From Amycolatopsis sp. CA-230715 (GTDB lineage: Bacteria > Actinomycetota > Actinomycetes > Mycobacteriales > Pseudonocardiaceae), in contig NZ_CP059997.1 of assembly GCF_018736145.1 (NCBI RefSeq), positions 7,005,501-7,069,500 of the forward strand: 64,000 bases of DNA. The letters run 5' to 3'. Positions 41,507 through 48,891 of the stretch are shown piece after piece. The translations under genes were made by a program, and so were the position numbers. Numbering within the stretch: position 1 is the stretch's first letter; the number at the start of each line of letters is the position of its first letter. Below the pieces are notes generated by a model. It saw only the letters and a list, made by a program, of their open reading frames with translations. It was not told the DNA's origin and searched no databases.

Positions 41507-42133
41507 ATGGCGCTGAGCAGGCAGGACATCGCGCGGGCCGGGTTGCGGCTGCTCAACGACGTGGGGTTGAACGGGCTGACGTTGCGGTTGATCGCGCAGG
41601 AGCTGGGGGTGAAGGCGCCCGCGCTCTACTGGCACATGAAGAACAAGCAGGAACTGCTCGACGAGATGGCGACCCAGATGTACCGCGATCGCGAGGACCT
41701 CGCGGCGTTTCCGGACGGTGGCTGGGACGACGTGCTGACCGAGCGCGCGCGGGGTCTCCGCCGGATGATGCTCGCTTACCGCGACGGGGCGAAGGTTTTC
41801 GCGGGTACGTTCTTCACCGACCAGGGCTCGCCGAACGAGGAGGTGGTCCGGTTCCTGGTCGGCCAGGGCTTCGACCCGGCGCGCGTCGGCCGCGCGATCT
41901 TCACGGTGTACACCTACGTCGTCGGGTTCACCATCGAGGAGCAGGCGGTGTACCCGCTGCCGGGCCAGGTCGACGAGCGCTACCCCGCCAGGATGGAAGC
42001 GCTGGCCGAGCGGATCGAACCGCCGATGCTGGCCGTGGTGACGTCGGCGCTTCCACTCGGCGATCCGGAAGGGCAGTTCGAAGACGGGCTCGCCATCGTG
42101 CTCGCCGGGATTCGGGTGTGGCTAGCGCACTGA
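41507..42133 (+). CDS. TetR-family repressor with tetracycline-repressor-type C domain
   Basis: ATG 41507 has GAGAGG 8 nt upstream (GTG 41501 does not); 208 residues. The helix-turn-helix reads LTLRLIAQELGVKAPALYWHMKNKQELLDEMA, typical of TetR itself. The ligand domain has the TetR_C pattern (YRDGAKVFAGTFFTD, YVVGFTIEEQA). It should bind the two dyads upstream and release them on binding an aromatic substrate of the divergent monooxygenase. Confidence 0.92.
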   Translation: MALSRQDIARAGLRLLNDVGLNGLTLRLIAQELGVKAPALYWHMKNKQELLDEMATQMYRDREDLAAFPDGGWDDVLTERARGLRRMMLAYRDGAKVFAGTFFTDQGSPNEEVVRFLVGQGFDPARVGRAIFTVYTYVVGFTIEEQAVYPLPGQVDERYPARMEALAERIEPPMLAVVTSALPLGDPEGQFEDGLAIVLAGIRVWLAH

Positions 42134-42310
42134 ACTGTCCACAATGGCCACTTCGCAGGCTTCGCAGTCACCCACAGCGGGCGAACGCGGGCCGCGGTGC
42201 ACTTTCCACCGCATTTCGCACAGTGTCTTGAGATCGGTTCCGTCCGCCGGGCGGGCGCCGAGCGCGGTGCGGTGCCGAAGACCGCCGATCACCGGCCGGT
42301 ATTCGGTCAC
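42122..42310 (-). CDS. Very small zinc-finger-like protein, gene 4 of micro-operon
   Basis: GTG 42308-42310 overlaps the previous stop as GTGA; 62 residues. The sequence has H-x(n)-C (LRHRTALGARP, TLCEMRWKVHRG) and a closing C-E-A-C, a pattern seen in tiny actinobacterial 'zinc finger' proteins near XRE/DUF397 genes. It overlaps the 3' end of the convergent TetR gene by 12 bases. Function unknown. Confidence 0.6.
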   Translation of the reverse strand: MTEYRPVIGGLRHRTALGARPADGTDLKTLCEMRWKVHRGPRSPAVGDCEACEVAIVDSSVR

Positions 42311-42534
42311 GCGCGGCGCAACCACACCGCGCAGCCGGGGCACAGCGGTGCGTCCCGCCGGTCCCGGTTGCTGAGCTGGTCGCACCGGTGCGCGTGATCG
42401 CCGAGCGCCATGTCCGCGCACCGCGGGTACACCGCCCGCACCGCGGGATCCTCGACCGCGGCGAGCGAGTAGGCGTGCCGCTGGCAGTCGCCCGCGTACA
42501 CCCGGATCAGGACATCGGCCGGTATCCGGTTCAC
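42307..42534 (-). CDS. Very small Cys/His-rich protein, gene 3 of micro-operon
   Basis: GTG 42532-42534 overlaps the stop of the 53-residue gene as GTGA; 75 residues. Possible metal ligands are spread over the chain: GDCQRHAY, YPRCADMALGDHAHRCDQL, LCPGCAVW. The alternate longer frame to 42594 is less likely because of the tight overlap. No known function. Confidence 0.6.
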   Translation of the reverse strand: MNRIPADVLIRVYAGDCQRHAYSLAAVEDPAVRAVYPRCADMALGDHAHRCDQLSNRDRRDAPLCPGCAVWLRRA

Positions 42535-42692
42535 AGCCGCACCTGGCGCCGGTGGAACGCGCGCCGCACCCGGAACCGCCACCGCCCGCCGCACTGCAGC
42601 GGCGGCGGCATCTTCGGCTCGACGAGGTGCACGCGGATCCGCTCACTGTCCGCTTTGGACTCTTCGATCGAGTACACGGGAACGGGATTCAT
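42531..42692 (-). CDS. Very small hypothetical protein, gene 2 of micro-operon
   Basis: ATG 42690-42692 overlaps the stop of the 79-residue gene as ATGA; 53 residues. It starts NPVPVYSIEESKADSERIRV and ends basic (RWRFRVRRAFHRRQVRL). The coding claim rests on the two exact 4-nt overlaps with its neighbours. Confidence 0.55.
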   Translation of the reverse strand: MNPVPVYSIEESKADSERIRVHLVEPKMPPPLQCGGRWRFRVRRAFHRRQVRL

Positions 42693-42928
42693 CGGGACCT
42701 GCCCATGGCATCGAGGCGCGCCTTCTCGGCGATCGCGGCGTACATGTTCTTGATGTGTTCGGAGACCGCTTGCGCGGGGAGGAGTACCGCTGGGGTGTCG
42801 TCGCCGACTTGGATGACGACCTGGAAACCGGCGTCGGTCTTGATCAGCCCGACCACGACTCGGCTCGGTGCGCCGGTCAGTGCGCGTGCCGGTGTGATCA
42901 GCAAGAGCCGCCAGCCTCGGTCATCCAC
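42689..42928 (-). CDS. Small hypothetical protein, gene 1 of micro-operon
   Basis: GTG 42926-42928 has GGGGAG 6 nt upstream; 79 residues. The beta-like core (WRLLLITPARALTG, RVVVGLIKTDAGFQVVIQVGDD) is followed by a helix (PAQAVSEHIKNMYAAIAEKARLDAMG). It is the first gene of a chain of four coupled small genes and is divergent from the XRE gene. The family is unknown to me. Confidence 0.65.
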   Translation of the reverse strand: MDDRGWRLLLITPARALTGAPSRVVVGLIKTDAGFQVVIQVGDDTPAVLLPAQAVSEHIKNMYAAIAEKARLDAMGRSR

Positions 42929-42969
42929 GCTTGTCTCCCCGGTGTATTCTGCTGCGACAGCGGCCGCTT

Positions 42970-42990
42970 GTTGACATCAACAGTGTCAAC
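42970..42990. promoter_or_regulatory. Dyad GTTGACA-N7-TGTCAAC between micro-operon and XRE gene
   Basis: Perfect 7-bp arms (42970-42976, 42984-42990) lie in the 137-bp divergent gap. TTGACA-like hexamers on both strands also make it a possible -35 region. It is a candidate binding site for the XRE protein, which would link the two transcripts. Confidence 0.55.
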
Positions 42991-43052
42991 GCCGGAAGCG
43001 GCGACGGGCAAGGGCCTGATCGGGTGACAAGTGGATGCTGTGCGACCTGCAT

Positions 43053-43058
43053 TAGCAT
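43053..43058 (+). promoter_or_regulatory. -10 element TAGCAT before the XRE gene
   Basis: TAGCAT ends 7 nt before ATG 43066 and no ribosome binding site intervenes, so the XRE transcript may be leaderless. No good -35 hexamer is visible. Confidence 0.4.
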
Positions 43059-43065
43059 GTGTTGC

Positions 43066-43935
43066 ATGAGTGGTAGCACCCGCACGTCAGCGTCTCTCAA
43101 CCTCGGCGAGCGGCTGCGGAAGGCGCGCGAGGCGCGAGGTTTGTCGCTGCGCAAGCTGGCCGAAGTGATGGGCGAGAAGCCGAGCTACTCGGGTGTCATC
43201 TCCCGTTGGGAGACCGGTGACCGGTTGGCCAAGGCCGAAGATGTGGCCAAGATCGTCGAAGCATTGGAACTCGATGCGGACGAAGCAGCTGAGCTGACCG
43301 AGTTCGCGAGTGCGAGCGCCGCGGGAAGCAAGTCGTCCTGGCTTGCGGTCACGTTGCCGGAGCGCCGACAGCAGCTGAACGCTTTGCTGGCCGCCGAAGC
43401 CACCGCCACCAAGGTCACGCACGTCGCGCCGCTGCTCATCCCCGGCGTGCTGCAAACCGCCGATGTCATCCGCGCCATCATGGTCGACGGCGGCGTTCCT
43501 GACGACGAAATCGACGAGCGGGTGTACACACGACTTGGTCGCAGGGATCTGATTACCAGAAAGAACCCCGCCCAGCTCGATGTCTTGCTTGAGGAAACCG
43601 CGGTGCGCCGTGTCGTCGGGAGCCGTGAGATTCAGGCCGACCAACTGCGGTACTTGCTCGAACTCGCCGAACTGCCGAACGTTGACATCCGCCTTGTGCC
43701 GTACTCGGCGGGTTGGACTCGGGCGGCGACCGGCGATTTCATCTTGCTCGAATCCGACCAGGCATCGCCGCTGGTGAGTCTCGACCTGCATGGATCCGGG
43801 CTCATGTTGCACGCTCGCGACGATGTAGCGCTTTACCGGCGCGTTGCGGCAGAGGTGCGGGAGAAAGCGATCAGCCCTGCGGATACGGCGGAATTCATCG
43901 CGCGAGTGATCATCGAATTGGAGGAAGAAAAATGA
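43066..43935 (+). CDS. XRE-family regulator with DUF5753 domain
   Basis: ATG 43066 gives 289 residues; the longer frame to 42931 would cover the control region. The HTH is LGERLRKAREARGLSLRKLAEVMG...YSGVISRWETGDR. Residues about 105-280 are the DUF5753 ligand-like domain (LLIPGVLQTADVIRAIM, RRDLITRKNPAQLDVLLEE, IRLVPYSAGW). Such proteins pair with DUF397 proteins; the next gene overlaps as ATGA and is one. Confidence 0.93.
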   Translation: MSGSTRTSASLNLGERLRKAREARGLSLRKLAEVMGEKPSYSGVISRWETGDRLAKAEDVAKIVEALELDADEAAELTEFASASAAGSKSSWLAVTLPERRQQLNALLAAEATATKVTHVAPLLIPGVLQTADVIRAIMVDGGVPDDEIDERVYTRLGRRDLITRKNPAQLDVLLEETAVRRVVGSREIQADQLRYLLELAELPNVDIRLVPYSAGWTRAATGDFILLESDQASPLVSLDLHGSGLMLHARDDVALYRRVAAEVREKAISPADTAEFIARVIIELEEEK

Positions 43936-44114
43936 CGGTGTCCCAAGATCTCGGCGGCTGGTTCAAGTCGAGTTGGAGTCCGGAGAAGGCGAACTGTGTT
44001 GAGGTACGACTATCGCCGACCGTAGGCGTTCGTGACACGAAAGACCGCGATAGTGGGCATCTTGATCTCGCGCCGACTGCGTGGGGTGCGTTCCTCGCTC
44101 AGCTCGACTCCTGA
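43932..44114 (+). CDS. DUF397 protein
   Basis: ATG 43932 overlaps the XRE stop; 60 residues. It shows the full family signature: GWFKSSWSPEKANCVEVRL, VGVRDTKDRDSGHLDLAPTAWGAFL. Proteins of this family are the usual partners of the preceding regulator type in actinobacteria, in toxin-antitoxin-like or developmental switches. An intrinsic terminator follows. Confidence 0.92.
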   Translation: MTVSQDLGGWFKSSWSPEKANCVEVRLSPTVGVRDTKDRDSGHLDLAPTAWGAFLAQLDS

Positions 44115-44129
44115 TCTTCGATTGTTCGG

Positions 44130-44164
44130 CACCCTCGGCATCGTCTTGATGCCGGGGGTGTTTT
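44130..44164 (+). terminator. Intrinsic terminator after XRE-DUF397
   Basis: A 13-bp stem (CACCCTCGGCATC with GATGCCGGGGGTG, one T-G wobble) closes over GTCTT and is followed by TTTT. It separates the first DUF397 gene from the duplicated one. Confidence 0.8.
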
Positions 44165-44203
44165 GCGTGATGCTGGATGTGTTGCCGAGTTGGAGGTGCG
44201 GGA

Positions 44204-44473
44204 ATGATTATTGACCGAAGCCTCGATGGCTGGTTCAAGTCGAGCTGGAGCCCGGACAAGGCTGACTGCGTTGAGGTGAGGCTTGAAGCGGCCGTCGGCA
44301 TGCGGAGCACCAACGACTGGTTCAAGTCGAGTCGTAGCAAGGAGACGGCCGACTGTGTCGAGGTGCGGCTTTCGCCGACCGTCGGCGTTCGTGACACCAA
44401 GGATCGCGATGGTGGGCAGCTTGACCTCGGTCCGCGGGCGTGGGGTGCGTTTCTTACTTCACTCGGCGCCTGA
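44204..44473 (+). CDS. Tandem (one and a half copy) DUF397 protein
   Basis: ATG 44204 has TTGGAGGTGCGGGA upstream; 89 residues. The first repeat (DGWFKSSWSPDKADCVEVRL) stops after about 35 residues at VGMRST. A complete second repeat then runs NDWFKSSRSKETADCVEVRL to AWGAFLTSLGA. DNA of the second repeat is very close to the upstream DUF397 gene, so local duplication and fusion is likely. Its last 15 bases overlap the convergent HNH gene. Confidence 0.88.
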   Translation: MIIDRSLDGWFKSSWSPDKADCVEVRLEAAVGMRSTNDWFKSSRSKETADCVEVRLSPTVGVRDTKDRDGGQLDLGPRAWGAFLTSLGA

Positions 44474-45622
44474 GGTTGGACTGTCCGGCGGTGGAGTGGG
44501 GTTGCGGAAGGGGTCCGGGGGTTCGGTGTAGCTGTGGCCGTCGGGGGTGGTGACGGTCAGTTTTCCGGTCGCGTCGGTGGTGAAGGTCCAGCCGGGTTCG
44601 TCGCGCAACTTGTGGTGCACTCGGCACAGCGGCCGCAGGTTCACTTTGTCGGTGCCGCCGCCGTCTTTCCAGGCGGTGGCGTGGTCCAGGTCGGTGTACT
44701 GCGCGGGTCGGGTGCAGCCGGGCATGCTGCAGGTCCGGCGGGCGACCTGGAGGTACTTTCGCATCCGTTTGGAGGGTCGGTAGTTCTTGTGGCCGATGTC
44801 GAGGGGGAGGCCGGTGATCGGCTCGTCGATGATGCGGTTCCAGACGGAGTTGGCGTCGAAGGCGATTTCGCGGGCGAGTTCGGGGGAGATTTCGCCGCAG
44901 CCGGTGAGTTCGGCGGGGTTGTCGCGCAGGCCCATCAGCGTGGGCATGTCGATGTGGAGGAAGATCTGGGCTTTCGGCTTACCGCAACACGCCTCGCCCA
45001 GACACCGTTCGACCAGGGCATCGAGCCTCAGTTGGTCCATCGTGCGCTTGTCGCCTTGGCGCTTTTTCTCTAGCGCGTCTTGGTCGCAGGCGGCGTAGAG
45101 GGCTTGCGCGCGATCCGAAGGTAGCTCGGCGAACAGGGTCGACGAGCCGTGGTCCCCGTGCCGGATTTCCAGCATCCGCGCTGCGGCTTTGGCTTTGCGT
45201 CGCTGTTCGTAGCCTTCGGGGTCGATGCGCATGAGCAGCGAGTTGGTCATGCGTCGCAGTGCGGTTGGGTTGCGGTGTTCGAACTTTCCGGCGAGCCGAG
45301 CATCCACTTCGGACGCTACATCCTCAGAAGCGCACGACGTAGCCTCGAACACCCGCGAGGCCGAGTACTCGTCGATGAGCCCGTTCTCCATCGCCGCCAA
45401 GGTTTCGGGTAGGTACGAGGTCAAGGCGACAGCGAGCGCCGTCTTCCGCTCCGCCGCAGACTGAGTCAAGGAGCACAGCAGTGCCACCTGTCCCACGGTC
45501 GATCTTCGTGACGACTCTTGCTCTATATCGGCGATATCCCGCAGCAGCATCGCCTGCTGATACCGAATAATCGCCACGCGACGCTGGATAGAATCAGATT
45601 TGGAAACCAGTTTTGTGGTCAT
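44459..45622 (-). CDS. DUF222/HNH endonuclease family protein
   Basis: ATG 45622 gives 387 residues. Residues about 30-260 are the helical DUF222 (13E12-repeat type) region and the C-terminus is an HNH nuclease with zinc knuckle: CSMPGCTRPAQYTDLDHATAWKDGG...LRPLCRVHHKLR. A frame extension to 45661 would pass through the promoter. Such genes are multicopy in actinobacteria; their DNA target and role are unclear. The upstream DNA is noticeably richer in A/T than the rest of the window, which may mark acquired DNA. Confidence 0.88.
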   Translation of the reverse strand: MTTKLVSKSDSIQRRVAIIRYQQAMLLRDIADIEQESSRRSTVGQVALLCSLTQSAAERKTALAVALTSYLPETLAAMENGLIDEYSASRVFEATSCASEDVASEVDARLAGKFEHRNPTALRRMTNSLLMRIDPEGYEQRRKAKAAARMLEIRHGDHGSSTLFAELPSDRAQALYAACDQDALEKKRQGDKRTMDQLRLDALVERCLGEACCGKPKAQIFLHIDMPTLMGLRDNPAELTGCGEISPELAREIAFDANSVWNRIIDEPITGLPLDIGHKNYRPSKRMRKYLQVARRTCSMPGCTRPAQYTDLDHATAWKDGGGTDKVNLRPLCRVHHKLRDEPGWTFTTDATGKLTVTTPDGHSYTEPPDPFRNPTPPPDSPTSGAE

Positions 45623-45629
45623 AAACACA

Positions 45630-45635
45630 ATTCTA
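45630..45635 (-). promoter_or_regulatory. -10 element TAGAAT before the HNH gene
   Basis: On the minus strand TAGAAT ends 7 nt before ATG 45622 and no ribosome binding site is present, which points to a leaderless transcript. Confidence 0.5.
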
Positions 45636-45783
45636 CCGACCAGCAAAGAAGCGATCGTCACCCGATCGTGTACAAAAGATCACTACCTGCCACAACGCGC
45701 CCACGGCAAAACGGAAGATGAAAAAGAATCGGGACCGACAGTGCGTCGGGGACGCTACCTCAAGGCGACCAAAGGTTTTCGTT

Positions 45784-45848
45784 CCGTGGGGAACTGTCGC
45801 TGGTGACCAACGACGCGACCTGCACCGTGGAGCGACAGTTCCCCACGG
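45784..45848. repeat. Perfect 18-bp inverted repeat between HNH and epoxide hydrolase genes
   Basis: The arms CCGTGGGGAACTGTCGCT (45784-45801) and its exact complement (45831-45848) enclose 29 nt. There is no T-run. It lies 26 bp beyond the stop of the leftward epoxide hydrolase gene, so it may end that transcript. The arm length also fits a small non-autonomous element. Confidence 0.75.
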
Positions 45849-45873
45849 CGCGCCGAAGGCGTGCCCGTGACTC

Positions 45874-47061
45874 TCACCGTGTCAACAAAACACGCCCGCC
45901 ATGGGAGAGAACCACCCCAATCCCCTCCCGAAGATCCCGCACGAAATACTCGGGAACCTCCAGCGCCGCGAAATGCCCCCCGGCTTCGGGCGTCCGCCAC
46001 CGCACGATCTGCCGATACCGCTCCCGCGCCCAAGGACGCGGACACTTCTCGACATCACGGGGATACATGGTGAGCGCTGCCGGAACGTCGACCCGGAGTT
46101 CAGGATCGAGCGAGTTATGGCTTTCGTAGTAGATGCGGGCCGCCGACGCACCGGTCCGCGTCAGCCAGTACAGGGTGACGTTGTCGAGGATGCGGTCGAG
46201 GGAAATCCGCTCGAACGGGCTGTCCTCGGTGTCCGACCACTCGGCGAACTTGTCGAGGATCCAAGCGAGAAGCCCGACCGGGGAATCGACGAGCGAATAG
46301 CCGATGGTCTGCGGCCGGGTCGCCTGCTGCTTCGCGTAGGCCGCGCGGTGGCGCGTTGACGATCCGTTCCAGAAATCGCGGGTTTCCTCGACCCATTCGC
46401 GCTCGGCCGCGGTCAGCCCGTCCGTGGTCGCCCCGGGCACTGCCTCCGCGAACGTGCTGTGGATACCGAGAACGTGCTCCGGAAACCTGCCCGCGAGAAC
46501 CGTGGTGATGTTGCCGCCCCAGTCACCGCCGTGTGCGGCGAACCTGTGGTAGCCGAGCCTTTCCATCAGTTCCACCCAGGCGGCCGCTATCTTTTCGGTT
46601 CCCCAGCCGGTTGTCGTCGGCTTGTCGCTGTAACCGAAGCCGGGCAGCGAGGGAACCACGACGTGGAAGGCGGGCGTGCCTGGATCGCCGGGATTTGCCA
46701 GCTCCTCCACCACGTCGACGAACCGGACGATGCTGTCCGGCCAGCCGTGCGTCAGGAGCAGGGGCGTGGCGTCCGCGCGCGCGGACCGGTGGTGCAGGAA
46801 GTGGATTCCCAGCTCGTCGATGGTCGTGCGGAACTGGCCGATCCGGTTGAGGCGCTCTTCGAACGACCGCCAGTCGTACTCGGTGCGCCAGTAGTCCACG
46901 ACGTCGACGAGGTCGGCGAGCGGAACACCTTGGTCCCAGCGGCGAGGACCGGAGACCGTCTCGGCCTCCGGTAGCCGCGCCGCGGCCAATCGCGAGCGCA
47001 GATCGTCGAGCTCGGCGTCGGTCGCGTGAGCTTCGAATGCTTGGACGTCGCTGATCGACAT
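45874..47061 (-). CDS. Epoxide hydrolase (alpha/beta fold with EHN domain)
   Basis: ATG 47061 has AGGAGG 5 nt upstream; 395 residues. Residues about 1-110 are the epoxide hydrolase N-terminal domain (DDLRSRLAAARLPEAE, DYWRTEYDWRSFEERLNRIGQF). The catalytic domain has HGWPDS, nucleophile Asp180 in HGGDWGGNI, and His363 in GGHFAALEVPE. It opens epoxides to diols. It is divergent from a CGNR regulator across paired GCTAAG repeats. Confidence 0.93.
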   Translation of the reverse strand: MSISDVQAFEAHATDAELDDLRSRLAAARLPEAETVSGPRRWDQGVPLADLVDVVDYWRTEYDWRSFEERLNRIGQFRTTIDELGIHFLHHRSARADATPLLLTHGWPDSIVRFVDVVEELANPGDPGTPAFHVVVPSLPGFGYSDKPTTTGWGTEKIAAAWVELMERLGYHRFAAHGGDWGGNITTVLAGRFPEHVLGIHSTFAEAVPGATTDGLTAAEREWVEETRDFWNGSSTRHRAAYAKQQATRPQTIGYSLVDSPVGLLAWILDKFAEWSDTEDSPFERISLDRILDNVTLYWLTRTGASAARIYYESHNSLDPELRVDVPAALTMYPRDVEKCPRPWARERYRQIVRWRTPEAGGHFAALEVPEYFVRDLREGIGVVLSHGGRVLLTR

Positions 47062-47086
47062 GAGACCTCCTGACTGTGGTGAACCG

Positions 47087-47141
47087 GCTAAGACGGTTCT
47101 AGCAGGCGACCGCGCCGATGCGCAACCTGCTAAGGTGGTTC
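47087..47141. promoter_or_regulatory. Paired direct repeats GCTAAG(R)(Y/T)GGTTC in the epoxide hydrolase/CGNR gap
   Basis: GCTAAGACGGTTC (47087-47099) and GCTAAGGTGGTTC (47129-47141) match at 11 of 13 positions and are 42 bp apart, four helical turns. GAACCG...CGGTTC and CCTGCTA/TAGCAGG dyads are embedded. The second copy abuts the CGNR start codon, so self-repression by that protein is plausible. Confidence 0.6.
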
Positions 47142-47142
47142 C

Positions 47143-47718
47143 ATGCGTGCCGAGTTCCCCGACTTTCGCCTCGGTACCGTGCTGGCGACCAGCTTCACGG
47201 CGACTCTGACGGAGCGTCGTGGCGACGCCGTGGAGCGCATTCCCACGCCGCAGCGGCTCATCGACTGGCTGGCGGTGAGCGGCCTCGCCGTGGACTCCTG
47301 CACCGCCGCCCAGCTCGATCTCGCCAAGGAGTTGAGGGAGTCGATCCACGCCGCCGCGACGGCGGCCGCGGTCCAGGACGCGCTCCCCGGAGCCGCCGTC
47401 CGGGTCATCAATGACCGCAGCGCGCAGGGGCGGGCCGCCGCCGTCCTGACGCCCGATGGCAGGCGGCGATGGCAGCTCAGCTCGGCTTCCCGCGTGGAAG
47501 ACGCCCTCAGCGTGATCGCCGCCGACGCGATCAGCATCATCTCGGGCGAACGAGACGGAAAACTGGCCCTGTGCGCATCACCGACCTGCCAGGCCGCGTT
47601 CTTCGACACCAGTCAAAGCCGCACCCGGAAATGGTGCGACATGAACACGTGCGGGAATCGCCAGAAAAAGGCGCGTTTCAACGCCAACCGGCGCAAAAGC
47701 ACCAGCACGGCGGAATGA
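47143..47718 (+). CDS. CGNR zinc-finger (ABATE-type) regulator
   Basis: ATG 47143 gives 191 residues. An N-terminal ABATE-like domain (LATSFTATLTERRGDAVERI, LRESIHAAATAAA) precedes the C-terminal zinc finger: LCASPTCQAAFFDTSQSRTRKWCDMNTCGNR, with the CGNR signature. It probably controls the divergent epoxide hydrolase. Confidence 0.92.
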   Translation: MRAEFPDFRLGTVLATSFTATLTERRGDAVERIPTPQRLIDWLAVSGLAVDSCTAAQLDLAKELRESIHAAATAAAVQDALPGAAVRVINDRSAQGRAAAVLTPDGRRRWQLSSASRVEDALSVIAADAISIISGERDGKLALCASPTCQAAFFDTSQSRTRKWCDMNTCGNRQKKARFNANRRKSTSTAE

Positions 47719-47723
47719 ACGGC

Positions 47724-48875
47724 TCAGTTCGGGCGCGTGGCTCCGAGGCGTTCGAAGGTGAAGGGGCGGACCGAATCCGGCCGCTCCCCGTCCAACGCCC
47801 AGTTCGTGAACGCCTCGGCCACCGCTGGAGCGAGCGCGAACCCGTGCCCGCTCCAGCCCGTTCCGACGAAAACCGAAGCCATCCCCGGAACCGTGTCGAT
47901 CACCGGGATGAGATCGGTCGTGCTCGTGTCGGCGCGGTTGTTGTCGACCGCCAGAACGTCCACATCGGACAGTGCGGGCAAGGTGGCGGCCAGATCGGCC
48001 AGTGCGGTCCGCAGCACCACGGGATCGGGGGTGCCGACGCCGGTCACCGGGTCCCAGCCACCGGGCCTGCCACCGGAGAGCATCACGGAGCCTTCGTCGG
48101 TCATCTTCACCGACAGCGATCGCCGGGGATGGCCGACGGCGTGGTTGAGCGCGAATCCCGTTGGTGCGGCGACAAAAGTGACCTGCGTGGCCTTCTCCCA
48201 CATCGGCAGGGTCACCCCGGCCGAGTCCAGCAGCAGCCGTGGTATCGACCGGTTCGCCGCGAGGACCACTCCCCGGGTCGCTTTCAGCCGGTCGCCACCG
48301 TCCAAATGCAACACCACCGAGCCGTCCTCGTTCGGCGAAAACCGGGTCACACCCGTGTGTTCGGCGATGGTGGCACCCCGTTCGACCGCGGCCTTGGCGA
48401 ACGCCCTCGTCGTCGCGGGGTGATCGGCGGTGCCGTCGTTCGGCGTGTACAGCGCGAATTCCACCTCGTCGGCGATCCCCGGCTGCATCTCGTCGAGCCG
48501 TGCCCGGTCGACGATCTCGCACGGCACGCCTGCCGCCTGCTGCGCCTGGACCTTGGCCGGAAGGCTCTGCCAGCCCGAGGTACCGGCGATTTCGACGTCG
48601 TAGAGGCTGAGCCTGCCGTCGCGCTGGTAGCCGGTCGGCGCGCCGAGCAGGGTGTCCAGTTCGGGCCACAGCTCCTGGGCGCGCCGGGCCAGTGGAAGCT
48701 CCCGCAAATCGCGTCCGCCCGCGCGGACGCCGCGACGGCCGGGACCACCGGACGCGCCGGACGCGAGTTCGTTCGCTTCCAGCAGGGTGACCTCCGCGCC
48801 GCGGCCGGCGAGGCTCCACGCGGTGGCGGTGCCCACCACGCCACCGCCGACGACGACGTATTCGGCCGATTCCAT
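47724..48875 (-). CDS. FAD-dependent amino-acid oxidase/dehydrogenase (DadA type)
   Basis: ATG 48875 has AAGGGA 6 nt upstream (ATG 48890 is possible); 383 residues. The FAD loop GGGVVGTATAWSLAGRG opens the protein; a DAO-family substrate region and closing motif VFVGTGWSGHGFALAPAVAE follow. It likely oxidises an imino or amino acid. It lies directly behind an amino-acid ABC importer on the same strand, so uptake and oxidation of one compound may be coupled. Confidence 0.88.
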   Translation of the reverse strand: MESAEYVVVGGGVVGTATAWSLAGRGAEVTLLEANELASGASGGPGRRGVRAGGRDLRELPLARRAQELWPELDTLLGAPTGYQRDGRLSLYDVEIAGTSGWQSLPAKVQAQQAAGVPCEIVDRARLDEMQPGIADEVEFALYTPNDGTADHPATTRAFAKAAVERGATIAEHTGVTRFSPNEDGSVVLHLDGGDRLKATRGVVLAANRSIPRLLLDSAGVTLPMWEKATQVTFVAAPTGFALNHAVGHPRRSLSVKMTDEGSVMLSGGRPGGWDPVTGVGTPDPVVLRTALADLAATLPALSDVDVLAVDNNRADTSTTDLIPVIDTVPGMASVFVGTGWSGHGFALAPAVAEAFTNWALDGERPDSVRPFTFERLGATRPN

Positions 48876-48891
48876 GAGCGATCCCTTCATC

